Source of the DNA: CAZJYI01 sp964550025
Lineage (GTDB): Bacteria > Verrucomicrobiota > Kiritimatiellia > UBA8416 > CAYOBW01
Length of the DNA stretch: 64,000 nucleotides
Reading direction: 5' to 3'
Assembly: GCA_964550025.1 (NCBI GenBank)
Contig: CAZJYI010000034.1
Span: 1-64,000, forward strand
Below the pieces are notes generated by a model. It had not been told where the DNA came from. It ran no database searches and saw only the letters and a list, made by a program, of their open reading frames with translations. The translations under genes and the position numbers were made by a program. Shown one piece after another: positions 1 to 8,375 of this stretch. Numbering within the stretch: position 1 is the first letter of the stretch; the number at the start of each line of letters is the position of its first letter.

Positions 1-77
1 CGGGAATGCATCGCCCCCGTTACTCCCGCCATCTCCGGCCTTGTCGACCTGCGGGAGTAGGCAAGCCCTTCCCCCGC

Positions 78-653
78 TCAGTACGGCGGATGCCACGGGT
101 GGCCGGGTCCCGGGTGGTGCCAGAAAGGGTCGTGGTGGTGAGGCGGCGGATGCGGGGGGCCGAAATGCAGATAGAACCGCGAACGCGTTCTCGTCCTCGT
201 GCTCGCAGCCACGTCGCGCGTGTTGATCATGTAGTCGATGACCGCGGTGCTGACCCCGGCGTTCTTCAGATCGAGGATCTGGGCCGAGTCGAGCCGATAC
301 ACGCTCCCGGTCGCTTTGATCTGGCTGATGATGAGGTCATCCTCGACCTCGGCCTGGGACAGGGCCTTGACGTCCTCGATCCGCAACGGTTCATTCTGAG
401 TGACACGCTCGCGAGTCGCGTCGTCAATGTCTCTGCCGATCAGGGCACCCGTCAGAGCACCGATGACGCCTCCGACCAGCGCGCCTTCCGGCCTGCGGCT
501 CAAGGCTCCCCCCAGCAGTGCGCCGGTGGCGCCGCCGACAACGGTGCCACCGGCCTGACTCGGTCCCGGCGGAGTGGCACAGCCCGAAACGAACACCAGC
601 GAGAGCGCCGCGAGGATCGCGGCGCGATACTTCGGCTTTGCTTCTGTCTTCAT
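78..653 (-). CDS. Glycine-zipper lipoprotein with His/Pro-rich tail
   Basis: Predicted 191-residue envelope lipoprotein. I chose the ATG at 653 because GGAGGAC lies just upstream and the protein then begins with a lipoprotein signal: charged N-terminus, hydrophobic stretch, and lipobox VSGC with Cys25. Residues 35-73 hold glycine-zipper repeats (GGTVVGGATGALLGG and GGVIGALTGALIG), which in Gly-zipper/Omp-type families pack membrane helices. A central region (about 80-160) has no motif I recognise. The last 30 or so residues are very rich in His and Pro (nine His, including HHH and HH) and could bind a transition metal. It follows hypA on the same strand after 381 bp, so co-transcription is possible but not shown. 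The function is unknown and metal binding is inference. Confidence 0.75.
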   Translation of the reverse strand: MKTEAKPKYRAAILAALSLVFVSGCATPPGPSQAGGTVVGGATGALLGGALSRRPEGALVGGVIGALTGALIGRDIDDATRERVTQNEPLRIEDVKALSQAEVEDDLIISQIKATGSVYRLDSAQILDLKNAGVSTAVIDYMINTRDVAASTRTRTRSRFYLHFGPPHPPPHHHDPFWHHPGPGHPWHPPY

Positions 654-1034
654 AATGCATGTCCTCCATGTTTCCACAGTGGAAGCATAGCACGGGGAGC
701 CGCGGATGGCAAGCAGGAGAAAGGGGGCGTGGGAGGACCACGGGCATGCGTCTTCCGCAGAGACTCGCCATCCCTCCCCCATCGTAATCGCACTCCTCCC
801 CGTCACCTATCGCCTCTGCCATCCCGCCGGGACGATTGGTGTGCCCGAGAGTGCGATTAGGATCGGCGATGGTCGCACATCCCCACGAGGACGTTTCCGC
901 GGACTGCAGGCATTCCAGCCACCTTGCTCATCCACGGCTAACCGTGCACTACGCGAGCTCCCCATTCTCGTGCGCCATGGCCTCCCGGCTGCACCGCGGA
1001 ACCGCCACGCGCCCCACCGGCTGGAAAGCCGGCG
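654..1034. other. Intergenic region with inverted repeat
   Basis: No convincing gene. It holds a 15-bp inverted repeat with one mismatch, 781-795 against 849-863 (core GAGTGCGATTA), whose 53-nt spacer could form a longer stem-loop. A GTAG-headed hairpin reaches in from the hypA stop codon at 1017-1038. A similar core, GAGTGCGAGTA, recurs as an inverted pair at 7790-7800 and 7835-7845. The long plus-strand ORFs across this stretch have no start signal and run antisense to hypA and the lipoprotein. Confidence 0.5.
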
Positions 1035-1038
1035 CTAC
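1017..1038 (-). repeat. GTAG-headed REP-like hairpin overlapping hypA stop
   Basis: On the minus strand the element reads GTAGCG, then stem CCGGC, loop TTTCCA, stem GCCGG. The TAG inside its GTAG head (1037-1035) is the stop codon of hypA. It may act as an mRNA 3'-end hairpin. The head and hairpin layout match the GTAG-foot hairpins of REP elements mobilised by RAYT transposases. No such transposase is visible here. Confidence 0.6.
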
Positions 1039-1382
1039 GGTATGTTCAGTTCGACTGATTTGAGCAGCAACTCGCGTCCGCCGTCGATCTCGACCTCGGA
1101 CGAGCCGCACTGCTCACAGATCATGAAGGCGAACTCGGGATGGGACTGCTGTCCGCATGCCTTGCACGTCAGGTCGGCCGGAACGAGCTCGATGTCCAAC
1201 TCGGCGCCCTCGGCGAGCGTCTCTTCCGCCGCCACAGGAAAGGCCATTCGCAACGCCTCGGGGTCCACCCCCGACAGACCGCCCACGCTGATGACAGCGC
1301 GTGTCACCGCATCGGCGCCTTCGCCGGCCGCGACCTTCTCGAGCTGGCCTATGAGGGCCTGTGCGATGGAGAGTTCGTGCAT
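1035..1382 (-). CDS. hypA: Hydrogenase nickel-incorporation protein HypA
   Basis: HypA delivers nickel to the large subunit of [NiFe]-hydrogenase, normally together with the GTPase HypB. The 115-residue protein has the normal family length. It begins with the nickel-binding Met-His-Glu (1-3) and carries a zinc site made of two CxxC pairs: Cys73/Cys76 and Cys89/Cys92. Its ATG shares one base with the hypE stop (TGATG), so the two are translationally coupled. It is the last hyp gene of the operon. hypB is missing from the cluster, so the GTPase must be encoded elsewhere or replaced. The stop codon lies in the GTAG head of a hairpin repeat. Confidence 0.96.
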   Translation of the reverse strand: MHELSIAQALIGQLEKVAAGEGADAVTRAVISVGGLSGVDPEALRMAFPVAAEETLAEGAELDIELVPADLTCKACGQQSHPEFAFMICEQCGSSEVEIDGGRELLLKSVELNIP

Positions 1383-2392
1383 CAGCAGATCCTCGGTAGC
1401 AGTTCCCCGCGCGGAACGTCGACCAGCCTGCGTCCGCCGGTGCAGGTTTCCAGGATCACGCGCCCGGCATCGGTCGAAACCGTTCCGATGCAGGTCGCGC
1501 CGCGCCCCTCGTCAAGTGCGTGCCAGGCCGCGAGAATGCACTCGGCAGCATCGTCGCTGCAGACCAGAATGACGCGTCCCTCGGAGGCGACATGCAGGGG
1601 GTCGAGCCCCAGGAGCTCCGCTACGGCGCGCGCGCCGGAAGAAAGTGGAATCGCGGTTTCATCGAGCACAATACCGACCGGCAAGTCTTCCACGATTTCG
1701 TTGAGTACGGCTGCCGCGCCGCCACGGGTGGGATCGCGCATGAAACGTACGCCTTTGGCGAAGGCGTGCGCGGTTTCCACCAGGCGGTGTACCGGCCCCG
1801 TATCGCTCTGCGGGCCGTTCTCGATGTCGATGCCTTTGCGGGCGGCAAGAACGGCCATGCCGTGATCTCCAAGCGGACCGCTGACGAGGACCCGGTCTCC
1901 CTCGAGCAATGTCTGAGGCGAAAGGCAGAACCCCTCGAGTGCCGGGCCGATGCCGGCCGTGTTCACGTAGATCCCGTCGCACTGGCCTTTGGCCACGACC
2001 TTGGTATCGCCGGTAGCAACCTTAACACCGCATTCGTCGGCCGCGGTCTTGACCGCGTCCAACACGCGCTGCAGCGTGCTCAGCGGCAGCCCCTCCTCGA
2101 TGATCAGGCCCAGGGAGAGCCACAGGGGGCGCCCCCCGCTTACGGCGATATCGTTCACCGTTCCGTGCACCGCCAGATGGCCGATGTTGCCGCCGGGGAA
2201 CTCCAGGGGGCTCACCACGAAGCTGTCCGTGGAGAACACCAGGTTGCCGCCGATGGCCGGCAAGACGGCCGCGTCCGGCAGGCCGGCCAGGGGGCCCTGG
2301 CCAAAGCGGGATACGATCTCGCGATCGATTAGCTCCCGCGACAACAGGCCGCCACCACCATGCGCCAGCAAAACAACGTCCTGTTCGCTCAT
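1382..2392 (-). CDS. hypE: Hydrogenase maturation protein HypE
   Basis: HypE dehydrates a carbamoyl group on its C-terminal cysteine to thiocyanate, giving the CN ligands of the [NiFe] centre, with HypF as carbamoyl donor. The 336-residue product has the PurM/AIR-synthase-like ATP-grasp architecture, including AHGGGG near the N-terminus, the NDIAVSGG segment and FMRDPTRGG. It ends in PRIC, so the essential terminal cysteine is present. I chose the ATG at 2392 because it overlaps the hypD stop by four bases (ATGA). Upstream in-frame ATGs would lie deep inside hypD. The protein acts in the cytoplasm. Confidence 0.97.
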   Translation of the reverse strand: MSEQDVVLLAHGGGGLLSRELIDREIVSRFGQGPLAGLPDAAVLPAIGGNLVFSTDSFVVSPLEFPGGNIGHLAVHGTVNDIAVSGGRPLWLSLGLIIEEGLPLSTLQRVLDAVKTAADECGVKVATGDTKVVAKGQCDGIYVNTAGIGPALEGFCLSPQTLLEGDRVLVSGPLGDHGMAVLAARKGIDIENGPQSDTGPVHRLVETAHAFAKGVRFMRDPTRGGAAAVLNEIVEDLPVGIVLDETAIPLSSGARAVAELLGLDPLHVASEGRVILVCSDDAAECILAAWHALDEGRGATCIGTVSTDAGRVILETCTGGRRLVDVPRGELLPRIC

Positions 2393-3495
2393 GAATCCAT
2401 CCTCGAGTACTTGAAGTAGGCCGCGCAGCTTCCCTCGGCGCTGACCATGCAGGGGCCAATCGGTTTGTCCGGCGTGCAGCCGGTTGCAAAGAGCGGACAG
2501 GCCGGGGGTTTCAGCTTGCCCTTGATGACATCGCCGCAACGGCATCCCGCCGGCTCGCGACCGGGTGCGACCTCGACACCGTGCTTCTTCTCGGCATCGA
2601 AGGCGGCAAACTCCGCGCGGAGGCCGAGACCGCTCCCAGGGATAGTCCCGACTCCCCGCCAGACCGCATCGACCGGCTCCAGGTACTTATCCATCAGAGC
2701 CTGCGCCTTGCGGTTTCCCTCGGGGCGCACGACCCGGCTGTACTGGTTGTCGACACGGGCCTCGCCCGCCACGAGCTGCTCGAGGATGCCGGCCAGTCCC
2801 AACAAAATGTCCAGCGGTTCGAAGCCCGCGACGACACATGGCACCCCGCCGGGGCCCGTGAAGGGCTCGTACGCGTCGGACCCGATGATGGCGCTGACGT
2901 GAGCGGGGCAGAGAAAGGCGTCGATGCTGAGCTCCGGATCGGCTCCCAATGCAGCCAGGGCCGGAGGAACGAGCTTGAACGCCGTCAACAACGACAGGTT
3001 GCCGATGCCCTCTCGCACGGCCTTGTCGACAATAGCTATCCCGGGACAAATCGTCGTCTCGAAGCCGATGGCGAGGAAGACGATCTCCCGCTCGGGGTGT
3101 TTACGGGCGAGCTCCAGCGCGGTGGCGGGCCCGTAGCACACTTCAATGCTCCCGCCGTCGGCCCGGCACTGGGCCAATGAGCTGTCGGAGCCCGGAACCT
3201 GGATCATGTCCCCGAAGCTCACTACGAGCGGGCCGGCGTTTGCGAGCCGGATTGCCGTATCCATGTACCCCGCGTCCGTCACGCACACCGGGCAGCCGGG
3301 GCCGCTGATGAGGTCGATGTTGCCGGGCAGGAGGTCCCGTATCCCGTAACGGGCAATGGCCATGGTGTGCGTGCCGCACACCTCCATGATGTGGGCCGAC
3401 CGGCCCTGCGTTTCGAGCTCGCCCGCGAGCTCGCGGATGCGGCAGGTGAGCTTGCGTGCAGCCTTCGGGTTTCTGAAGCCTTCGATGTACTTCAT
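2389..3495 (-). CDS. hypD: Hydrogenase maturation protein HypD
   Basis: HypD is the [4Fe-4S] scaffold on which Fe(CN)2CO is assembled with HypC. The 368-residue product shows the conserved motifs CGTHT (Cys40), GPGCPVCVT (Cys68 and Cys71) and a cysteine-rich C-terminal cluster region with CRCGDV, PPACPLF and GPCMVS. Length and motif order are those of the family. It starts 9 bp after the hypC stop and overlaps hypE by ATGA. All expected cysteines appear to be present. Confidence 0.97.
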   Translation of the reverse strand: MKYIEGFRNPKAARKLTCRIRELAGELETQGRSAHIMEVCGTHTMAIARYGIRDLLPGNIDLISGPGCPVCVTDAGYMDTAIRLANAGPLVVSFGDMIQVPGSDSSLAQCRADGGSIEVCYGPATALELARKHPEREIVFLAIGFETTICPGIAIVDKAVREGIGNLSLLTAFKLVPPALAALGADPELSIDAFLCPAHVSAIIGSDAYEPFTGPGGVPCVVAGFEPLDILLGLAGILEQLVAGEARVDNQYSRVVRPEGNRKAQALMDKYLEPVDAVWRGVGTIPGSGLGLRAEFAAFDAEKKHGVEVAPGREPAGCRCGDVIKGKLKPPACPLFATGCTPDKPIGPCMVSAEGSCAAYFKYSRMDS

Positions 3496-3504
3496 GGCAG
3501 CACG

Positions 3505-3726
3505 CTACAAGGCGAGGGCCAGTTCATCGAACAGCTTAAGCCGCTCGTTGGCCTCTTCTTCGTCCAGTTTCTCGATGGCAAATCCCGCGTGGACGATGAC
3601 GTAGTCACCGGTCTGCGGGTCCTCGATGAGCGACAGATCGACCTCGTGCCGACTGCCGTCGAGATCGCCAACCCCCACGCCGGTCTCATCGACCGAGGCG
3701 AGTTTCATCGGTACGGCTAAACACAT
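3505..3726 (-). CDS. hypC: Hydrogenase maturation chaperone HypC
   Basis: A 73-residue HypC/HybG-family chaperone, which carries the Fe(CN)2CO unit from HypD to the hydrogenase large subunit. It begins with the diagnostic MCLAVP, whose Cys2 is the iron-binding residue, and has the GDYVIVHAGFAIEKLDE segment typical of the OB-fold. It lies 23 bp downstream of hypF and 9 bp upstream of hypD. Only one HypC is seen, so a single hydrogenase may be served, although paralogues could sit outside the window. Confidence 0.96.
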   Translation of the reverse strand: MCLAVPMKLASVDETGVGVGDLDGSRHEVDLSLIEDPQTGDYVIVHAGFAIEKLDEEEANERLKLFDELALAL

Positions 3727-3749
3727 CCGCTATCTCCTCTTCCTGCCAA

Positions 3750-6092
3750 CTACTCCACAACGGCCCGTCCGGCGAGAACGGCCTGTCCGAGAGCGATCGC
3801 ACCGTCGTTGGGCGGAGTGGCATGGTGCAGTAGCGTTTCCACACCCATGGCCTCAAGTTCTTCGCCCACCAACTGCGTCAGAATCCGGTTCATGAAGACG
3901 CCGCCTGAGAGGGCGACGGTCCGGTTCCCGGTCGAATCGAGCGCGAACCCTACCATTTCGGCGGCGGCCGCTGCAATAGCGCTGTGCGCGGCCATTGCCC
4001 ACACGCCGCAGTCTGCGGGAAGCGGTGGGTCCGACAGCAATCTCAGGAAGGCTGGTCGCCAGTCGACGACGAGAAGACCGTCCTTCTCGGCCGTGGTGTA
4101 GCGGAGCTCCGCACCCCGCTCGAGCGGTGCGCGCCGGGCCTCAGCCTCCATGCGGATGGCGGCCTGCCCCTCGTAGGTGACCGTTGCGGGCGCGATGCCG
4201 AGCGCGGCGGAAAACGCGTCGAACAGCCGGCCGGCGGCATGGCTGAGAGGGGCGTTGAAAGCCTGCTCGCACTGCTGTCGCCAGACGCGCGCACTTTGGG
4301 AGGTAATCCCCATTTCGTCCAGGCGGTCGGCAGGGATATCGGCGCCGGCATCAAACCAGCGTGCCATCAACTGTCGCGCGGGGTGCACTACGGCGGCATC
4401 GCCACCCGGGAGCGGAACGGGCGCAAACGTCCCGAGCCGCCGGACCGATTCGGGCGTAACATGGAGAAGCTCCGCGCCCCAGATGGTGCCGTCGGCGCCG
4501 TACCCCGTGCCGTCGAAGACGAGTGCAATGCCTTCCTCGCATCCATGTTCGGCCAGGCAGGCTGCGGCGTGGGCGTAGTGGTGTTGAATGCGTACGATGG
4601 GAACACCATACTCGCGGGAGAATCTCTCCCCCAGGCGGGTGGAATGCATGTCCGGGTGCAGATCGACGGCGATGCGCGACGGCGTTCTTCCCAGGAACTT
4701 CGGCAGCGAACTCGCCACCGTTTCCAGCCCGTCTATGGCCTCGGGTGTTTCCAGGTCGCCAACGTGCGGGGAAAGGACAACCGAATGGTCGTAGGCCACC
4801 GCGATCGTGTTCTTGAGCTCGGCGCCCATGGCGAGGGTGCATTCGGGCACGGGAATGCGGATATGCAGGGCGGAAGGGGCATAGCCGCGCGCACGCCGCC
4901 AGACCTGCGGCCGTCCGAGCTGGATCGTGCAGAGCGAATCGTCGTTGCGCAGATTGATCTCGCGATCGTGCGTCAGAATGAAATCGGCGATTCCGGCCAG
5001 ACGGCGGCGGGCTTCGTCGTTCGATATGCAGATCGGCTCGCCGCCCCGGTTGCCGCTGGTCATGATCAGCAGTTCGAAGGGCGGCACGGGGTCGTCCGGC
5101 AAGGGGGTGAGTAGAAGCCGGTGGAGCGGTGTTGTGGGCAGCATGACGCCCAGCGTGTCCGTGTCGGGCGTGATCAGGTCGAGCGGGAGGCTGGGGGCGG
5201 ATGTGTCCTCGGCACGAACGTCGAGAATCACAATGGGGGCCTGGGGGCTGGCCAAGAGGGCTTGGGCCGCCGACGGAACGTGGCAGAACCGGCGGACCGT
5301 GTGCAGGTCGGGCGCCATCGCGGCGAAGGGCTTGTCGGGGCGCGTCTTGCGGGAGCGAAGCGCCGCGAGCGCGTCGCGGTTGAAAGCGTCGCACGCGAGC
5401 AGGAAGCCGCCGAGCCCTCTCACGGCCACAACGGCCCCGTCGGCGACGGCCTGCCTCGCGCGCCGCAGCGGGTCGCCGGCGACCGCCATGCCTCCAGCCT
5501 CCTCCAGACGTAGTTGAGGGCCGCAGACGGGGCATGCGATGGACTCGGCGTGGAAACGGCGGTCGGACGGGTCCTCATACTCGCGTCGGCAGTCCGGACA
5601 GAGTGGAAAGACCGACATGGTGGTGCGGGCGCGGTCGTAGGGCATGTCGTTCACGACCGTGTACCGCGGCCCACAGTTCGTGCACGTCGTGAACGCGTAG
5701 CCGTAGCGGCGGTCGGCGGTATCCGCTATTTCCCGGGCGCAGTCGGCGCAGATCGCGAGGTCGGGGGGAATGCTGACCTCGGTCTCTTCGCTGCCCTCGC
5801 TGTCGAGGATGACGAACGGAGCCGGCACGCCTTCCAACGGCACTTCGTCCAGGCGTTCGATCTGCCGGATCGATGCGTTCGGCGGGAGTTTGGCTCCGAG
5901 AGTGTCGACGAACAAGCTGATCCGCGGTGCGGGGCCTTCAAGGACCAGGCGCACGGTACCGGAGCGGTTCTGGACGTTCCCGCCCAAACCGGCTTCCCTG
6001 GCGAGCCGGTACAAGGCGGGGCGGAACCCCACCCCCTGTACCGTGCCGCGTATGGCATAGGTGGCCCTGATGATGTGCGTGTCGTCACTCAT
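3750..6092 (-). CDS. hypF: Carbamoyltransferase HypF
   Basis: HypF makes carbamoyl-AMP from carbamoyl phosphate and ATP and transfers the carbamoyl group to HypE. The 780-residue product has the full domain order: an acylphosphatase-like domain with GTVQGVGFRP (16-25), two zinc fingers (Cys115/118/137/140 and Cys165/168/187/190), a YrdC-like domain and a Kae1-like domain with the HHYAH metal motif and PPNDGAIALGQ near the C-terminus. I chose the ATG at 6092 because the acylphosphatase domain follows at once. An in-frame ATG at 6209 adds 39 low-conservation residues. No strong Shine-Dalgarno is visible. It is the first gene of the operon, so a promoter should lie in 6093-6350. Confidence 0.96.
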   Translation of the reverse strand: MSDDTHIIRATYAIRGTVQGVGFRPALYRLAREAGLGGNVQNRSGTVRLVLEGPAPRISLFVDTLGAKLPPNASIRQIERLDEVPLEGVPAPFVILDSEGSEETEVSIPPDLAICADCAREIADTADRRYGYAFTTCTNCGPRYTVVNDMPYDRARTTMSVFPLCPDCRREYEDPSDRRFHAESIACPVCGPQLRLEEAGGMAVAGDPLRRARQAVADGAVVAVRGLGGFLLACDAFNRDALAALRSRKTRPDKPFAAMAPDLHTVRRFCHVPSAAQALLASPQAPIVILDVRAEDTSAPSLPLDLITPDTDTLGVMLPTTPLHRLLLTPLPDDPVPPFELLIMTSGNRGGEPICISNDEARRRLAGIADFILTHDREINLRNDDSLCTIQLGRPQVWRRARGYAPSALHIRIPVPECTLAMGAELKNTIAVAYDHSVVLSPHVGDLETPEAIDGLETVASSLPKFLGRTPSRIAVDLHPDMHSTRLGERFSREYGVPIVRIQHHYAHAAACLAEHGCEEGIALVFDGTGYGADGTIWGAELLHVTPESVRRLGTFAPVPLPGGDAAVVHPARQLMARWFDAGADIPADRLDEMGITSQSARVWRQQCEQAFNAPLSHAAGRLFDAFSAALGIAPATVTYEGQAAIRMEAEARRAPLERGAELRYTTAEKDGLLVVDWRPAFLRLLSDPPLPADCGVWAMAAHSAIAAAAAEMVGFALDSTGNRTVALSGGVFMNRILTQLVGEELEAMGVETLLHHATPPNDGAIALGQAVLAGRAVVE

Positions 6093-6605
6093 TGCGTCCG
6101 AAGAGGGTAGCACGGCGGTGCGCGTTGCACAGGGCTTTTCCGCGGGGTAGAAGGGGCAGATAGCCCGGCAACTTGCGGCAACACGGTTATGATCATGGGT
6201 CGTCGTCACCGCAATCTTCGCTGCAATCCCTGTCGCAATCGTACTCGATCAGGATTGCGATGATGACTACGACCACGAGGGAGGGATGATGCACGCAGGA
6301 AGGGCCAACGGCCCGACACGGACCAGCCCGGCCCGCCAGGGCTCGGGAACCGCGCAAGGCCAAACGTCAGAGGGCTGAAAGCCCGACACAAGTCTCTCCT
6401 ACTGACCTGTGTCGGGCTTTCAGCCCTCTGATCCCTTTTGCACTCCACCGTCCCCAGGGCTCATCGCCCTGGGCTGGCGTGTTTCGGGCTTTCAGCCCTC
6501 CGCCAAGGCTTCGGCGGACGCGCCAGCCCTCCGTTCCCCGGAATCGCCGGCACGCACACCAATAGGAGCCCGATCAAGCCTCCAGGAACCACCATCTCTC
6601 GCTCG
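6093..6605. other. Repeat-rich intergenic region upstream of hypF
   Basis: No gene recognised. The stretch is dominated by palindromic repeats around the string GGGCTTTCAGCCC. The main one is a perfect 24-bp inverted repeat, and a further partial copy lies at 6483-6500. A small hairpin, CCAGGGCT with CCCTGG, sits near 6457-6474. A third, CCGCC with GGCGG, lies near 6501-6520. The minus-strand part nearest 6093 must contain the hypF operon promoter, but I cannot pick out a clear -10/-35 pair. Confidence 0.5.
6367..6431. repeat. 24-bp perfect inverted repeat
   Basis: The left arm 6367-6390 and right arm 6408-6431 are exact reverse complements of 24 bp, separated by 17 nt. Each arm contains GGGCTGAAAGCCC, itself a small hairpin. 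A third partial copy of the arm follows at 6483-6500. A cruciform or a bidirectional transcription terminator is possible. There is no T-run, so a simple intrinsic terminator is not clearly supported. Confidence 0.8.
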
Positions 6606-7293
6606 CTACCGCAACGTTGCAGCAAGGCGGAAGCCGCGGTCGTGAGATTGACTCGCCGGCAGGCTGCTGCCACGCACCGCGGCACGGCAGCCAGCGGCAA
6701 ATGTCTGGAAGCTGCCGGCACGCACGGAACGGCGCGTTCCCGATGTCGCGCCCACGGGATCTTCGACCGGATTCTCCCGAAGATCCACCTCAAACCAATC
6801 CAAGCACCATTCCCACACGTTGCCGTGCATGTCGTACAAACCCCACGCATTCGGCAGATACGAGCCCACTGTTGCCGTACCGCCGTCGGTATCTACGCCG
6901 GGGCTTCCCGAAGATCCCCCGTTGTACCAATACCGTCCCACTTCCCCCAAGTCTGGTCGCGTTCGTGCCTCCCGAGATATCGATACACATGTAGTCTCCC
7001 AACGTTGCAACAACCCGGTAGCACATCGGCACCGAGCTGGTCACGTTGCTGCCCTCCGGTGCCTGGATAGTGTCCAGTCGGCACGCGCCGGAAGCGCCGA
7101 AAACGTTCCACGGGCCGGCCGGATGCGGCGCCCACTCGACCCGGTAGTTGTAGTTTGTTCCGTCTGCCAGCGTGTTGAACGTCAAACGGCCCGTGCTGTC
7201 GAACGACTCGATGGCGATCTCATCGGCCGCGGCCGATGTAGTCGCCAGCACACATGTCAACACAACACCTGCAAAGCGTCCCAAGGCTGTCAT
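6606..7293 (-). pseudogene. Formylglycine-generating-enzyme-like gene, internally deleted
   Basis: The 5' part (start 7293, GGGAG upstream) encodes a signal peptide and an N-terminal domain down to GGTNAT. The 3' part, in another frame and ending at 6606, encodes the classic C-terminal half of the FGE-sulfatase/SUMF1-like domain (PF03781): GRYWYNGGSSG, NAWGLYDMHGNVWEW, GCRAAVR and a final GFRLA. The two halves meet near 6950-6970. The first half of the FGE-sulfatase domain (roughly 150 residues in relatives as I remember them) is missing and the frame changes at the junction. I read this as a decayed gene. It was probably an exported FGE-like protein, possibly a sulfatase-maturation or structural relative. 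Confidence 0.75.
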
Positions 7294-7306
7294 GTTGCGC
7301 TCCCTT

Positions 7307-7579
7307 CTAGTAGTCGACCTCACCCAGAATGCGATACATCTTCACCCTTGCTGTCGGTTCGTGTAGGACAACGCTCATGACCCCGCCAGTGCTCGTCATG
7401 TTGGTCGCGCACGACCAGACTCCCTGCACAAGGTTCGTACATGTCTCGACGGTGCCTGCCACGCTGCTGTCCGCCATGCCCAGCAACGCCGCAACGGCCG
7501 CCATCCAAGCTGCCTGATGCAGAATTCCGATCGATCCCTGCCGTGTCTTACGACCAGTGTGTGCGACCGTGCGACCCAT
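7307..7579 (-). CDS. Small putative secreted protein
   Basis: A 90-residue ORF ending 13 bp before the start of the FGE-like gene on the same strand. Residues 26-42 (MAAVAALLGMADSSVAG) look like a signal peptide core, which suggests a true start at 7504 or an N-terminal extension. The rest (TVETCTNLVQGVWSC...EPTARVKMYRILGEVDY) resembles the compact beta-sandwich tails that accompany secreted proteins in this group. That comparison is from memory. I see no catalytic motif. The tight spacing suggests an operon with the decayed neighbour, so this gene may also be a remnant. Confidence 0.4.
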   Translation of the reverse strand: MGRTVAHTGRKTRQGSIGILHQAAWMAAVAALLGMADSSVAGTVETCTNLVQGVWSCATNMTSTGGVMSVVLHEPTARVKMYRILGEVDY

Positions 7580-8375
7580 TCTATGATTGAGCCCGAGCCA
7601 TCGTGCCCACCGTCAGTGATAGCAGTTTGCACAATGAATCACGCGGTCCGTCGAGCGCCCGAACAGTATGAAGTCAGTATGTCGCGGGAGAGTTGCTATC
7701 GTCAAGGCGCTCGTCTTGCCCGCAATCCGAGAGTAGTCCGCCCATTGGCCACACTATGTCCCGCTCCGCTGCCGAACGGCGAGGGGGACGAGTGCGAGTA
7801 GGAACGGCGAGGGAGTACTCACGTCCGCAGATCTTACTCGCACTCAGGGGCGGAGGGGGTTCGTCGCCAATCCTCGCGGAGCGGGCGTCTTTGTTGCGGG
7901 GACCTCGGGGTGCATACAGATACGTTGAGGACAAACGGTATTCCCACCCTACGGGTGCACTTCCGCATTGCACCGAATCAGCGGTATTCTATAACAAAGC
8001 GAGCCAAAACCACTCAGACTGCAATTCCCCATTTGCGGATCAGGGTCTTGCGCTTCAGCAGTTCTCGTTTTGGCCGGGGTCTTGCCTCCCTCCCACCATG
8101 GGGACGCTCTGACCAGCCTTCGCCGGAGGCTACGGTCTGGCACGCGAGCGTACTACGAACGAGGGGAACCCGCATTTGGGTTTGTAGTGCGCCCGTGAGG
8201 GCGTTCCCCTGTCGGAAATCCTGGCGACTTCAGCTCTTCTTCTCATCCCATGTAGCGGAACGCGCCAAGCGTTCCGATCTTCAGCGTGCCACGCCCTGTT
8301 CGCCCGGCACGCTCCTTGCTTGTAAACAACCTTGTGACGCTGTAGCGTGCGGAGCGATTTGGACACGGGGGATGG
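7580..8375. other. Intergenic region, no gene recognised
   Basis: About 800 bp without a supportable gene. It holds an 11-bp inverted pair GAGTGCGAGTA/TACTCGCACTC (7790-7800 and 7835-7845). An imperfect palindromic block follows at 8163-8209, flanked by GGGGAAC and GTTCCCC with an inner GCCC-GTGA-GGGC hairpin. A REP-like pair lies at 8213-8279. The promoter for the following transglutaminase/ABC operon should lie in its last 100 bp. Confidence 0.5.
8213..8279. repeat. GTAG-headed REP-like hairpin with degenerate partner
   Basis: The intact element at 8252-8279 reads GTAGC, stem GGAACGC, loop GCCAA, stem GCGTTCC, then GATC. A degenerate inverted partner at 8213-8235 keeps CGGAA, TGGCGAC and TTC but has lost base pairing. 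This is one of five loci of the same family in the window. Confidence 0.75.

Noticed and set aside
6..1572. Plus-strand ORFs of 284 and 288 residues
   Set aside because: They run antisense to the lipoprotein and hypA and have compositions typical of shadow frames.
6367..6431. Intrinsic terminator of a plus-strand gene
   Set aside because: The stem is strong but no U-run follows on either strand, and no plus-strand gene precedes it.
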